Source: a virus
Virus record (IMG/VR): IMGVR_UViG_3300005563_000050
Location: 1-42,974 of that record
Length of the DNA stretch: 42,974 bases
Reading direction: 5' to 3' (one strand)
Shown in pieces: positions 20,566 through 29,122 of this stretch; position 1 is the stretch's first letter, and each line of letters starts with the position of its first letter. The position numbers and the translations under genes are program-made. The notes under the pieces are model-generated. The model was not told the origin of the DNA and ran no database searches. It was given only the letters and a program-made list of their open reading frames with translations.

Positions 20566-20913
20566 ATGACCACCCCACCCGAATCAAAGACGCCGTTGAC
20601 GGATACTCCAATGGTGATAGACCAATCTAAAATTCTTTCTATCAGTAAAGAAACGGACATAAAACGCTTACGCCAATTGGCAACTGACTATAAGGAAAAT
20701 AGTCAGTTCTACTTTGAAAAGTCCAACTCCCTCGAAATCCGCCTCAACGAAGCCTTGGCGAAACTAGCCGAAGCGACGAAGGATAAGGAGAGGCTGGATT
20801 GGTTAAGCAGTAAACCGCATTACGAAGAGTTTGTTAAACGTATTCCAGCCATTGCATTTTGGCATTTACAACTCCGCACCGCCATTGACGCCGCCATGAA
20901 AAGAGACAAGTGA
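20566..20913 (+). CDS. Small coiled-coil protein
   Basis: A 115-residue protein with a disordered N-terminus (MTTPPESKTPLTDTP) and a coiled coil (SNSLEIRLNEALAKLAEATKDKERLDWL), ending in LRTAIDAAM. Short phage proteins of the form coiled coil, RLDWL, AIDAAM are frequent in accessory regions and have no assigned function. It starts 1 base after the previous stop and its TGA stop lies 2 bases before the next ATG. Confidence 0.55.
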   Translation: MTTPPESKTPLTDTPMVIDQSKILSISKETDIKRLRQLATDYKENSQFYFEKSNSLEIRLNEALAKLAEATKDKERLDWLSSKPHYEEFVKRIPAIAFWHLQLRTAIDAAMKRDK

Positions 20914-20915
20914 TT

Positions 20916-21296
20916 ATGACACCAGAGCAAAAATTCTATCAGTGGTTTCGCAAGCAATTGCCCGCTGGTGCGGACTGTGTGCGCATCGAGACCTCAACCA
21001 TGGGCGGAATGCCAGACATCAACGTGTGTTACTTAGGCACTGACACATGGCTTGAATTAAAAGTAGCTGTAGGAGAATATGTCTTAATTCGCCCCGATCA
21101 ATATGCTTGGATAAATCGGCGTGCTAGAGCCGGTGGCCGATGCTTTATTCTTGCTCAATGCGGTAATAACTATCTAGTGTGGAAATTTCCATGCTACTCA
21201 GTAACGCCAAGAGGTAAGTATCTTGCCATGGATATATTTTCTGAATCGTTTAGAACCACTGATGGCAAACAATTAGTTAATTTCCTGTTTACTTGA
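20916..21296 (+). CDS. PD-(D/E)XK nuclease, VRR-NUC/resolvase-like
   Basis: A 126-residue nuclease. The core is IETSTMGGMPDINVCYLG, then TWLELKVA, giving the PD and E-x-K pattern with the GG-P-D loop typical of VRR-NUC and related enzymes; RPDQYAWINRRARAGGRCFILAQCGNNYLVW completes the conserved fold. In phages such small enzymes resolve branched DNA or nick during replication and recombination. I chose ATG 20916 over a GTG at 20910 that overlaps the preceding stop; both are possible. The late end overlaps the next promoter's -35. Confidence 0.8.
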   Translation: MTPEQKFYQWFRKQLPAGADCVRIETSTMGGMPDINVCYLGTDTWLELKVAVGEYVLIRPDQYAWINRRARAGGRCFILAQCGNNYLVWKFPCYSVTPRGKYLAMDIFSESFRTTDGKQLVNFLFT

Positions 21297-21316
21297 CAGA
21301 CTTTCTGCCCTATAAT
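21288..21316 (+). promoter_or_regulatory. Promoter 7, within the 3' end of the nuclease gene
   Basis: TTCCTG then -35 TTTACT (21288-21293), 17-bp spacer, -10 TATAAT (21311-21316), the best -10 in the genome. Expected start near 21323, a leader of about 11 bases to the ATG at 21334. It drives the unknown gene, the coiled-coil gene, the SSB and probably the primase and helicase genes. Confidence 0.8.
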
Positions 21317-21333
21317 TATACAGAATTTAGAAT

Positions 21334-21636
21334 ATGAAATCACGTGTGTATGTAATTCAAGACTCCCCAGGCAAGAACTTGGAACCCGCCAAGGCGTATG
21401 GTGATCTCACCATCATGCTCACCGGTAAGGAAACCAACGGTGAGGGTGCAGAGAAACTTCAAGCCCATCTTGGTGAGTTCACCAGCAAGGACTACATCTT
21501 GCTGATTGGCAAACCCACTTTCATTGCGATGGCATGCATCTATGCCGCACTCATGCTCGACGATGGTGATGTCTTGCAGGTCCTCGTGTGGGATCGCGAT
21601 CACTACGTCTACAACGTGGAGAAAATCTTATGCTAA
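21334..21636 (+). CDS. Unknown alpha/beta protein
   Basis: A 100-residue protein that starts an operon with the strongest promoter. The order of strands and helices (RVYVIQDS, DLTIMLTGKE, DYILLIGKPTFIAMACIYAALML, DVLQVLVWDRDHYVYNVEKI) suggests a compact alpha/beta domain. I do not recognise a named family, but similar small proteins are common next to ssDNA-binding genes in podoviruses. It overlaps the next start by 7 bases. Confidence 0.6.
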   Translation: MKSRVYVIQDSPGKNLEPAKAYGDLTIMLTGKETNGEGAEKLQAHLGEFTSKDYILLIGKPTFIAMACIYAALMLDDGDVLQVLVWDRDHYVYNVEKILC

Positions 21637-22172
21637 CAAACGTGCTCACAGGCGAGGAGATAACCCTCGAACAGTTGAACCCAATCTCCCAGATGGTGGC
21701 GAATCAAGCAAAACTAGAGCGAGAAATCGCCCTCAAGCAGGAGGAACTTCAGACGATGTCAGATCGCTTGAAGACCCTGTCTGAGCAACTCATCCCTGAG
21801 GCCATGCTTGCCATCGGCTTGAGTGAGTTGAAACTCGCATCTGGTGAATCTGTAACCATCAAGAAGTATTACTCTGCCAGCATCCCAGCTGATAAGTTGT
21901 TTGAAGCTATCGCATGGCTTCGTAAGACTGGCAACGATGACATCATCAAGAATACCGTGAGCCTACAGTTTGGCAAGGGCGAGGACGAGCGGGCGAATAA
22001 GCTCGCTGAGGACCTGCGTAAACAGGGGCTCACACCTGAGCAGAAAATTTTCGTGCATCCCATGACTCTGAAGTCCTTCGTGAAGGAGCGCATCGAGTCA
22101 GCACAAGAGCTTCCACTAGACATGTTTGGTGTCTATGTGGGGAACAAGACAGTAATCAAGCAGCCGAAATAA
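21630..22172 (+). CDS. Unknown protein with N-terminal coiled coil, paired with SSB
   Basis: A 180-residue protein. It begins with a coiled coil (ANQAKLEREIALKQEELQTMSDRLKTLSEQL, residues about 23-53), followed by an alpha/beta part (ELKLASGESVTIKKYYSASIP, KLFEAIAWLRKTGNDDIIKNTVSLQFG) and a helical C-terminus. It directly precedes the ssDNA-binding gene with 4 bases between. Proteins of this build often accompany the SSB in podoviruses; a role in replication or recombination is inferred from context. The start at 21630 overlaps the previous stop. Confidence 0.6.
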   Translation: MLTNVLTGEEITLEQLNPISQMVANQAKLEREIALKQEELQTMSDRLKTLSEQLIPEAMLAIGLSELKLASGESVTIKKYYSASIPADKLFEAIAWLRKTGNDDIIKNTVSLQFGKGEDERANKLAEDLRKQGLTPEQKIFVHPMTLKSFVKERIESAQELPLDMFGVYVGNKTVIKQPK

Positions 22173-22176
22173 CACT

Positions 22177-22965
22177 ATGGCAAAAGAAACAAAAACACCA
22201 GGAGCACCTGCAGTGGTGCCCAAGCAAGAACTCACAACGTTCGATTACTCCTCCACTGGAGTGACCGGATTTGAAGCAACCCAACAGGCGGATTTGGGGA
22301 TTCCATTCCTCAGCATCCTCCAGTCTGGGTCTCCGCAGATCAAGAAGACTGACCCCAACTATGCGCTCAAGAAGATCGAGGGCGCCGGTGAGGGCGACAT
22401 CATCAACACGCTGTCGAACTCAGTCATCTACACGCAGGGTCGTGACCCCATCAAGGTGATTCCGTGCTATCACGAGCGCCGGTTCGTTGAGTGGAAACCT
22501 CGCAACTCTGGTGGCGGCATCGTGAAGATGCACACCAATGCGGCGATCATCAATGAGTGCAAGCGCAATGAGAAGAATCAGGACGTTCTTCCCAATGGCA
22601 ACATCATCGTCACGACCGCTTACTTCTATGTGATCGTCCTCGGCGGTGACGAGCCGCGTCCCGCAATCATCGGGCTGTCCTCAACGCAGTTGAAGAAGGC
22701 CCGCGGTTGGTTGAACATGATGATGGCTATCAAGCTCACTGGGCCTGGTGGTCAATTCACTCCTCCCATGTTCTCCCACATCTACAACATCAGCACTGTC
22801 GCCGAGAGCAATCAGGACGGCAGCTGGTTTGGTTGGAAGGTGGAACTCGCCGGTCAGCTGAATGATAAGACGCTGATCGAGAAAGCTATCCAGATGGCTA
22901 AGGACTCCGCTGCTGCGGCTCGCACTGTCCTGCCCACTGACTCGGCTGACGACCATCTCGCCTAG
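22177..22965 (+). CDS. ssDNA-binding protein (podovirus type)
   Basis: A 262-residue protein with family traits: a short disordered N-terminus, TGFEATQQADLGIPFLSILQSGSPQIKKTDPNY, then VIPCYHERRFVEWKPRNSGGGIV, and YNISTVAESNQDGSWFGWKVEL, ending in an Ala-rich segment with an acidic tip (DSADDHLA). An acidic C-terminus is typical of SSBs, where it contacts polymerase and helicase. It coats single-stranded DNA during replication. It starts in the recurring TAACACTATG context without a Shine-Dalgarno. Confidence 0.75.
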   Translation: MAKETKTPGAPAVVPKQELTTFDYSSTGVTGFEATQQADLGIPFLSILQSGSPQIKKTDPNYALKKIEGAGEGDIINTLSNSVIYTQGRDPIKVIPCYHERRFVEWKPRNSGGGIVKMHTNAAIINECKRNEKNQDVLPNGNIIVTTAYFYVIVLGGDEPRPAIIGLSSTQLKKARGWLNMMMAIKLTGPGGQFTPPMFSHIYNISTVAESNQDGSWFGWKVELAGQLNDKTLIEKAIQMAKDSAAAARTVLPTDSADDHLA

Positions 22966-23052
22966 TTGCACCAAGAGCGACACCTGCTTCGAGTGGTGTG
23001 ACTTCCGAGAGAGATCGGCCAACCGCAACTTTCCCGATATGAGAGGATATTC

Positions 23053-24579
23053 GTGAGAGAGCTTGTTCCTGATTTAATGTTATTGTTCGATGGTTACCGT
23101 TCCACTTACGGAACCTACAGCACAGATCTGGTAGATCAAGGTGGAGGAAAGATGAAGGGCATTGCGTCAACGGTTAAGGGCGAGGTCACAGTTGAGCTGT
23201 GGACCAAGCACCTTGTTGGTAAGCAAGCCCTCGGGATTATACCGATCGATGAGACATCTAGAGTGAAGTTTGCAGCCATAGACATCGATGAATATCCACT
23301 TGATCTGCAGAAGCTGAATGCTGATATCCAACGTCTGAAGTTACCACTAGTCCTATGCAGGACTAAGTCTGGTGGTGCACACCTGTATGTGTTTCTTGAG
23401 ACGTTTCACGATGCTGCAGTTGTAACCAAGAAGATGCGCGACATAGCCGCGACACTTGGTTATGGCAATGCTGAGATCTTCCCAAAGCAGACCAAGTTGA
23501 TAGCTGAGCGGGGCGATGTGGGGTCTTGGATTAACATGCCATATTTTAACTCAGCTAATACAGACCGGTATGCCTTGGATGATACTGGAAAGCCCCTTAA
23601 TTTCACTGAGTTCATGGTGTATGCGAGATCTAAGATATGCACACCTAATGAGCTTGCAAACAACAAGGCTTCCACAGCTGAGTTACTACCAGGTGGGCCA
23701 CCATGCCTGAATCATCTGTGCTCGATGGGATTTCCAGCTGGCACACGCAATAACGGGTTATTCAATATCGGGGTATACGCCCAGAAGGTGCATGCTGAAC
23801 ATTGGGAGCAGTATCTTCACAAGTATAACCTCGAGTTCATGAATCCTCCGCTCGATACCAGCGAGGTCATGGGCGTCATCAAGTCACTGAAGAAGAAGGA
23901 GTTCAGCTACACTTGCAAGCAAGTCCCTGTCTCCAACTACTGTAACATGCCGAAGTGCCGCCAATGCAAGCACGGTATTGGTGGCAGTGACATGGGCATG
24001 CCTAAGTTCGGCAGCCTCACGAAGATCTTATCAGACCCACCAGTGTGGTTCCTGGAGGTCGAGAGTGGTGGTCGATTGGAGTTGTCTACCGATGACTTGC
24101 AATCAGCGAGAAACTTTCAGAATCGTTGCATGGCCCTACTGAATGTGATGCCAATCATTCCCAAGCCACAGGACTGGCAGGAGATTATTCACAACCTGCT
24201 TAAGGAAGTGACAGAAGTTCCAATACCGTTTGAAGCCACTGTCAAGGGCCAAGTGTGGCACAATCTGGAAGATTTCCTGACTGGTCGAGTCCAAGCCAAG
24301 GTCGTCGATGACTTAGCCTTCGGTAAGCCATACTACCATAATGGGTTCTATTACTTTCGGCACAGGGACTTCCTGGACTATCTTGATCGTAAGAAGTGGC
24401 GTGGTTGTCCACCACACTCGATTGCTGTATACTTCAATGAGTGGGGATTTGAGAAGAAGTTCTGGAATGTTAAGGGCAAGGGAATTAACACCTATGTCGT
24501 GGGCGATGATAAGTTCAATAAGATCGCAGGTAAGATGGATGTTCCCGCAATACCATCCCCTGAGAAGGCACTGTCATGA
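23053..24579 (+). CDS. Archaeo-eukaryotic-type primase (AEP)
   Basis: A 508-residue primase, which makes the RNA or DNA primers for replication. Catalytic motifs of the AEP fold are FAAIDIDEY (Asp77 and Asp79, DhD), KSGGAHLYVF (His110) and NAEIFPKQTKL. The middle region matches the accessory domain of phage AEPs: GGPPCLNHLCSMGFPAGTRNNGLFNIGVYAQ, PPLDTSEVMGVIKSLKKKEFSYTC and CNMPKCRQCKHGIG, with six cysteines (about 218, 223, 288, 297, 302, 305) that may bind zinc or an Fe-S cluster. The start is GTG at 23053 with GAGAGG 6 bases upstream. No TOPRIM primase or DnaB-type helicase domain is present. Confidence 0.85.
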   Translation: MRELVPDLMLLFDGYRSTYGTYSTDLVDQGGGKMKGIASTVKGEVTVELWTKHLVGKQALGIIPIDETSRVKFAAIDIDEYPLDLQKLNADIQRLKLPLVLCRTKSGGAHLYVFLETFHDAAVVTKKMRDIAATLGYGNAEIFPKQTKLIAERGDVGSWINMPYFNSANTDRYALDDTGKPLNFTEFMVYARSKICTPNELANNKASTAELLPGGPPCLNHLCSMGFPAGTRNNGLFNIGVYAQKVHAEHWEQYLHKYNLEFMNPPLDTSEVMGVIKSLKKKEFSYTCKQVPVSNYCNMPKCRQCKHGIGGSDMGMPKFGSLTKILSDPPVWFLEVESGGRLELSTDDLQSARNFQNRCMALLNVMPIIPKPQDWQEIIHNLLKEVTEVPIPFEATVKGQVWHNLEDFLTGRVQAKVVDDLAFGKPYYHNGFYYFRHRDFLDYLDRKKWRGCPPHSIAVYFNEWGFEKKFWNVKGKGINTYVVGDDKFNKIAGKMDVPAIPSPEKALS

Positions 24580-25031
24580 AACAGCCAAGAATACTAGCAT
24601 TCATGCAGAACCCATGGTTTGAGCCTGGCACTCGCCCGGAGATCATTGACCGCTATAAGACAGATCAGGAATTCCACAGGCGACTACTCGCGAGAACAAT
24701 GAGCGGTCAACGACTATTAACTGCGTTCGGACCCACGATGTTCATGGAGATCTGGTGGGATAATGTCGCCCCCAAGGCGGCAGTTGAGGCAGCTGGAGTG
24801 ACTGACATCGACATGCAGCATGTGGACAAGTTGATTTGCGACTATAAGCCAGACATCATATTGGCTTTTGGAAAGCTCGCAGAAAAAGCATTGGATAATT
24901 CATTTTATGCGGAACTAATACCTTACTTTTGTTGCCACCATCCCAACGCTCGTGGTTACACGATGCTTGATTTGGCAGCATTCGCAGTGCAGATAACTGA
25001 CTGGATCAATGAATGGAGATTACAACAATGA
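24576..25031 (+). CDS. Uracil-DNA glycosylase-fold protein (tentative)
   Basis: A 151-residue protein overlapping the primase by 4 bases and the helicase start by 4 bases. Segments resembling the UDG superfamily are FMQNPWFEPGT near the N-terminus (first substrate loop), PDIILAFGKLAEKAL (strand before the central helix) and CCHHPNARG (final His-Pro loop). The conserved catalytic residues of any one UDG family are not all obvious, so it could be an inactive or divergent relative. It lies between primase and helicase, so it probably acts on phage DNA. Confidence 0.4.
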   Translation: MKQPRILAFMQNPWFEPGTRPEIIDRYKTDQEFHRRLLARTMSGQRLLTAFGPTMFMEIWWDNVAPKAAVEAAGVTDIDMQHVDKLICDYKPDIILAFGKLAEKALDNSFYAELIPYFCCHHPNARGYTMLDLAAFAVQITDWINEWRLQQ

Positions 25032-26536
25032 ACGAAGCTAACATACTATTTGGGCCACCTGGAACGGGGAAGACGACCACCCTCCTGTCCGTGGTGAACA
25101 TGAAGATCAAGGACGGTATTCCACCAGATCAGATCTGCTTCATCTCATTCACTCGCAAGGCAGCCAATGAGGCGAAGTGGCGCGCCATGGAGCGGTTCAA
25201 GCTCACAGATGAGCAGCTCCCATGGTTCAGGACTCTGCACAGCTTGGCATTCCAACAAATGGGAATGAACAAGAATAGCGTGATGGGTCTGGGCGACTGG
25301 ATTAAGTTGTCGCAAATTTTGAATCTCACGATCACATACAAGACGCTGTCAGATGATGGAACATTCGCTGGGCAGACGTTGGGTGATCGACTATTCTTCG
25401 CTGAGAACATGGCACGTGCGCGCATGATTCCACTGAAGGAGTATTGGGAATCATTACCAAATGAGGACATACTGTGGCATGAACTTGAGCGTCTTGCGGC
25501 TGCCCTTGAGCAGTATAAGATCGCTCATAATAAGGTGGATTTCACGGACATCATCCACATGTTCATCGAGTCTGGCCAAGCACCTGGATGCCAAGTCCTG
25601 ATCGTGGATGAAGCACAAGATCTCAGCCCACTACAATGGAGGATGGTCGAGCGGTTACGTGAACTCATACCAGAGTCATATGTCGCAGGTGATGATGATC
25701 AGGCAATCTTTCGTTGGGCTGGTGCTGATGTGGACCATCTCATTAAGCTCCCTGGCCAGCAGACAGTCCTAGGCAAGAGCTTCCGAGTTCCCAAGAAGGT
25801 GCAGGAGGTTGCCAACACCATCACTAAGCGCATCAAGTATCGCGTTGAGAAGGAGTGGGATGCCAGGGACGAGGATGGGGTGGTTGAGCGTGTCACAGAT
25901 GTTAGTCAGATCGACATGAGCCATGGAACGTGGCTGTTACTTGGCAGGAATAACTTCCTATTGGATAAGTATATCGACCATTGCATGCGCAGTGGTTACG
26001 TGTTTGATTGCCCACGAGACACCACGGTGAAGCGTGAGTCGTTCATTGCGATTCGTGATTGGGAAAAGTTGCGCAATGGTCAGGAGATCTTCGCCTCATC
26101 CGTGAAGTTGATATATGATCTGATCTCTGTTCGTGTCGGTATCACGTATGGATTCAAGGGCAAGGTGGACACCTTGCCAGATCGTCGTCTAATGACCATG
26201 ACTGAGTTGCGTGAGCAGTTCGGACTCTGCACCACGAAGCCATGGAATGAGGCGCTCGATAAGATGCCTGACATGGAGCGGGCATACTTCGTTGAGGCGA
26301 TCCGCAAGGGCGAGAAGTTTGACGCTGAACCTCGCATTAAGATTTCCACCATACATGGTGCCAAGGGTGGTGAGGCACAGAACGTCGTAATCCAGACTGA
26401 CATGGCGTATCGCACCTACAAGGAGATGGAGTTATCTCCTGATGATGAGCATCGGGTGTGGTATGTGGCCGTAACCCGAGCTAAGCATAGGTTGGTGATT
26501 GTATCACCACAGACTAATCTGAGTTATGACATTTAG
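25028..26536 (+). CDS. UvrD/Rep-type SF1A DNA helicase
   Basis: A 502-residue helicase that starts in an ATGA overlap with the previous gene. Motifs in order: GPPGTGKTTT (motif I, residues about 9-18), SFTRKAANE (Ia), VDEAQDLSPLQW (II), AGDDDQAIFRWAGAD (III), SFRVPKKV (IV), ISTIHGAKGGEAQNVV (V) and WYVAVTRAKHRLV (VI). It unwinds DNA 3' to 5' with ATP. It is shorter than bacterial UvrD (about 720). In a genome without a replicative DnaB-type helicase it may be the main fork helicase or a recombination helicase. Confidence 0.92.
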   Translation: MNEANILFGPPGTGKTTTLLSVVNMKIKDGIPPDQICFISFTRKAANEAKWRAMERFKLTDEQLPWFRTLHSLAFQQMGMNKNSVMGLGDWIKLSQILNLTITYKTLSDDGTFAGQTLGDRLFFAENMARARMIPLKEYWESLPNEDILWHELERLAAALEQYKIAHNKVDFTDIIHMFIESGQAPGCQVLIVDEAQDLSPLQWRMVERLRELIPESYVAGDDDQAIFRWAGADVDHLIKLPGQQTVLGKSFRVPKKVQEVANTITKRIKYRVEKEWDARDEDGVVERVTDVSQIDMSHGTWLLLGRNNFLLDKYIDHCMRSGYVFDCPRDTTVKRESFIAIRDWEKLRNGQEIFASSVKLIYDLISVRVGITYGFKGKVDTLPDRRLMTMTELREQFGLCTTKPWNEALDKMPDMERAYFVEAIRKGEKFDAEPRIKISTIHGAKGGEAQNVVIQTDMAYRTYKEMELSPDDEHRVWYVAVTRAKHRLVIVSPQTNLSYDI

Positions 26537-26601
26537 AGGCAATCCACGTTTAATTTTAGGCAATTCTGTAATAAACAGGATTAAATAACTAATATAAACA
26601 C

Positions 26602-28032
26602 ATGATTAAAAATATCCCGTTATCAACGGCTGATCACAAGCATGTGATGGAGCCGATGCATCACCAGAAGTCAACACTGGAAGTGAGTAAGGATATGCCT
26701 TACTATGCGATATGGTGGGAGATGGGAACTGGCAAATCTAAGACCCTGATTGACACCTACTCATGGCTATTCCTGAAGCGGGAAATTGATGGTGTGATTA
26801 TCATCTCAGACAAGGGAGCTTACCTCAACTGGCCCATCACTGAGATTCCAGCCCATCAAATGAAGGAAATCCCTCATAGAATATCAGTGTGGAACTCTGG
26901 CAAGAAGTGCCCAGATCTCATTGGTCAGGACGACATGCTAGACATCCTAGTCATGAATGTCGAGGCCTTCAGTAGTGAGCGTGCACTTGAGCATGCCATC
27001 AGATTCACTGAGTCGCACTACTGCCTGATCGCTGTTGATGAGGCGACAAGCATCAAGAACATCAAATCCGAGCGAACTAAGAACCTAATCAGTCTCGGAA
27101 GACTGTGTGACTATCGTCGCATCTTGACTGGCACTCCCATCACTCTGAGTCCCCTGGACCTATTCAGCCAATGCGAATTCCTCCAGCCAGGATTGCTGGG
27201 GCACAGGACCTTTGTGGGATTCCGTAATGAGTATGCTGAGATGAGAACCATGTGCTTTGGTAGTCGAAGCTTTCAGCAGATTGTTGGTTATCGTAATCTT
27301 GATAAGCTCACCAAGAAGATTGAGCCGTTCAGCTCTCGAGTCCTCAAGAAGGATTGCTTGGACTTGCCAGATAAGGTGTATGAGACTGTGTATGTGGAGC
27401 AGACCGCAGAGCAGCGTAAGCTGTATGATGATCTGAAGACTTATGCGATGAGTCAGTTTGAGCAGGGGTTGCTGACATCCACCTCTGCAATCACCACGAT
27501 CAATAAGCTTCACCAGATAAACTGCGGTCATGTTAAGTTGGATGATGGGACATGCATCGATATTCCAAATAATCGCATACCAATGCTGTTGGAACTCATC
27601 GAGAAGATTCCCGGGAAGGTATTGATCTGGTGCGCTTTTCAGCGGGACGTTCAGTTAATTGTTGAGGCACTAACTAAAGTAAAAAGAAAACCAGTTCACT
27701 ATTATGGCGACACGTCGACAGAGGATAGGGCAGAAGCGTTGCAACGATTCTGTCACGGAGATGCTACGGACTTTGTTGGCACTTCGGCAACAGGTGGAAA
27801 AGGTCTTACCCTCATACAAGCAACTACGACTATTTACTACAGCAACTCGGACTCGGCTGAAGACAGATGGCAATCCGAGGATCGTAACCATCGTAAGGGA
27901 CAAACGAACCAAGTGACTTACTTCGACATGGTGGTCCCCAACACCGTTGATTCCAAGATCTTGAAGGCCTTGAAACGAAAAGAGGACCTGGCGTTCCAGG
28001 TCCTCGATAAGTTCCGCGACTACCTAGGGTGA
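26602..28032 (+). CDS. SNF2-family SF2 DNA-dependent ATPase/helicase
   Basis: A 476-residue ATPase of the SNF2 group. Motifs: WWEMGTGKSKT (Walker A, residues 38-48), VDEATSIKN (II, near 145-153), ILTGTPI (III), GKVLIWCAFQRDV (IV), SATGGKGLTLIQATTTIYY (V) and EDRNHRKGQ (VI, near 424). In phages such enzymes translocate on duplex DNA and act in replication, recombination or restart. The last gene of the plus block, it ends tail to tail with the exported-protein gene, the two stops overlapping in a 9-base stretch. A 65-base gap before it shows no clear promoter. Confidence 0.92.
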   Translation: MIKNIPLSTADHKHVMEPMHHQKSTLEVSKDMPYYAIWWEMGTGKSKTLIDTYSWLFLKREIDGVIIISDKGAYLNWPITEIPAHQMKEIPHRISVWNSGKKCPDLIGQDDMLDILVMNVEAFSSERALEHAIRFTESHYCLIAVDEATSIKNIKSERTKNLISLGRLCDYRRILTGTPITLSPLDLFSQCEFLQPGLLGHRTFVGFRNEYAEMRTMCFGSRSFQQIVGYRNLDKLTKKIEPFSSRVLKKDCLDLPDKVYETVYVEQTAEQRKLYDDLKTYAMSQFEQGLLTSTSAITTINKLHQINCGHVKLDDGTCIDIPNNRIPMLLELIEKIPGKVLIWCAFQRDVQLIVEALTKVKRKPVHYYGDTSTEDRAEALQRFCHGDATDFVGTSATGGKGLTLIQATTTIYYSNSDSAEDRWQSEDRNHRKGQTNQVTYFDMVVPNTVDSKILKALKRKEDLAFQVLDKFRDYLG

Positions 28033-28659
28033 TGTTGGCTGATTGGTGATGGTGATACCAGACCAATTAGTGAATTGCTTTGGAGTGATAGGGATGGTCT
28101 TTAGGCCACCAGGGACTGTGATGACATAGGTTATCCAGCTAGTGAATGCCACGTTAGTTCCAATGAATCCATTGGTGGTGGAGCTGTTCACATCGATGAA
28201 TGATTGCCAGTTGGTAGATTGCCAATTGTTGGTGTAGGTGGCAGTGACAGCTGGTGTTCCAAGATCATCACCAAGGTGAGTCCAATTAGTGGCAAGGTTT
28301 GGCAGTGGAACATCCCCATACCCAGCATATCCTCTAGGGAATAGAGATGGGTAGTCGATCACCCAACTCGCAGGGTTTGTTTGCCAATAGACTATCTGAG
28401 AGCCCGTGGTATAGAATGCCTTGCCATTGGTTGTTCCAGCTGGGGAGTATGTTCCATCACCAGCAGTTCCACCAGATACCACGATGTTGCTGACATATGA
28501 TGGAATCCAAAATAGGGTGTATCGTAAGGCATTACCATTGGTCCAAGCATTCCACCGTATTGGTATGTGATTGGTTGATGGGTTTCCCCAATCAAGTTGA
28601 ACTGAGCACCCCACGAATGGAGTGCCCAGTAACAACGCTATGAATAGCGATTTGAACAT
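28024..28659 (-). CDS. Exported lipoprotein, unknown function
   Basis: A 211-residue protein with a lipoprotein-type signal (MFKSLFIALLLGTPFVGCSV; Cys near residue 18). The mature part is Asn/Thr/Trp-rich (NALRYTLFWIPSYVSNIVVSGGTAG, YPSLFPRGYAGYGD, ATNWTHLGDD, TNNWQSTNWQSF), a style common in surface proteins of Verrucomicrobiota. The N-terminal start at 28659 is one base after the previous stop; an upstream extension in the same frame lies in the previous gene. It closes the late block. Confidence 0.65.
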   Translation of the reverse strand: MFKSLFIALLLGTPFVGCSVQLDWGNPSTNHIPIRWNAWTNGNALRYTLFWIPSYVSNIVVSGGTAGDGTYSPAGTTNGKAFYTTGSQIVYWQTNPASWVIDYPSLFPRGYAGYGDVPLPNLATNWTHLGDDLGTPAVTATYTNNWQSTNWQSFIDVNSSTTNGFIGTNVAFTSWITYVITVPGGLKTIPITPKQFTNWSGITITNQPTSP

Positions 28660-28660
28660 A

Positions 28661-29122
28661 TCAGCTCTTCGGCGTGGTGGGAGTAACTGACGAGGAGACC
28701 TTCTGGACAATGCTGTCCAACTTGGCTCCAAGTCCTGTGGCCGCCGCAATGTTGCTGATGGCAGTCTTCGTGGCATCATTGTTACCGGCCTCGACACCGG
28801 CAATCACTGAGTTCAGCATAGTTTGATGATCACGCAATTTACTGTTTTGATATGTTGCGATTGCTCCAGCTCCGGTGGTAACTAGCACTCCAATGGCTGA
28901 CAGGATCATCCCCCACGGAGGTGGCAGAAAAGGGGCAACCACCGTTGTTCCTTGACCAATTTGATTTGCGATAGAATTGGGCACGTAATTGGTAACTGCT
29001 GGAACCATCTGACCAGTTCCAGGGTCTTGATGAGTAGGCGTGACGTTTTGACCAGCACAGCCGATCATGAATACACTAACGACCAACATGGCCGCGAGAA
29101 CGATTGTTGATTTGAATTTCAT
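28661..29122 (-). CDS. Lipoprotein with second hydrophobic segment, possible lysis/envelope protein
   Basis: A 153-residue protein. Residues 1-22 form a lipoprotein signal (IVLAAMLVVSVFMIGCAG, lipobox IGC). A Pro/Thr/Gln-rich stretch follows and then a second hydrophobic helix (WGMILSAIGVLVTTGAGAIATY, residues about 70-91), then an amphipathic helix region (KTAISNIAAATGLGAKLDSIVQKV). It overlaps the preceding gene in ATGA style. Together with that gene it could form an inner/outer membrane pair like spanins, but the second helix argues against a classic o-spanin. Confidence 0.55.
   Translation of the reverse strand: MKFKSTIVLAAMLVVSVFMIGCAGQNVTPTHQDPGTGQMVPAVTNYVPNSIANQIGQGTTVVAPFLPPPWGMILSAIGVLVTTGAGAIATYQNSKLRDHQTMLNSVIAGVEAGNNDATKTAISNIAAATGLGAKLDSIVQKVSSSVTPTTPKS

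Noticed and set aside
21293-21316. TTGACA followed by TATAAT
   Set aside because: The spacer is only 12 bp. The overlapping TTTACT at 21288 has the correct 17 bp and fits the genome-wide family, so TTGACA is incidental.
26537-26601. Possible promoter before the SNF2 gene (GTTTAA, TAATAA)
   Set aside because: The spacer is 14 bp and the -10 poor; the gene is probably expressed from upstream promoters.
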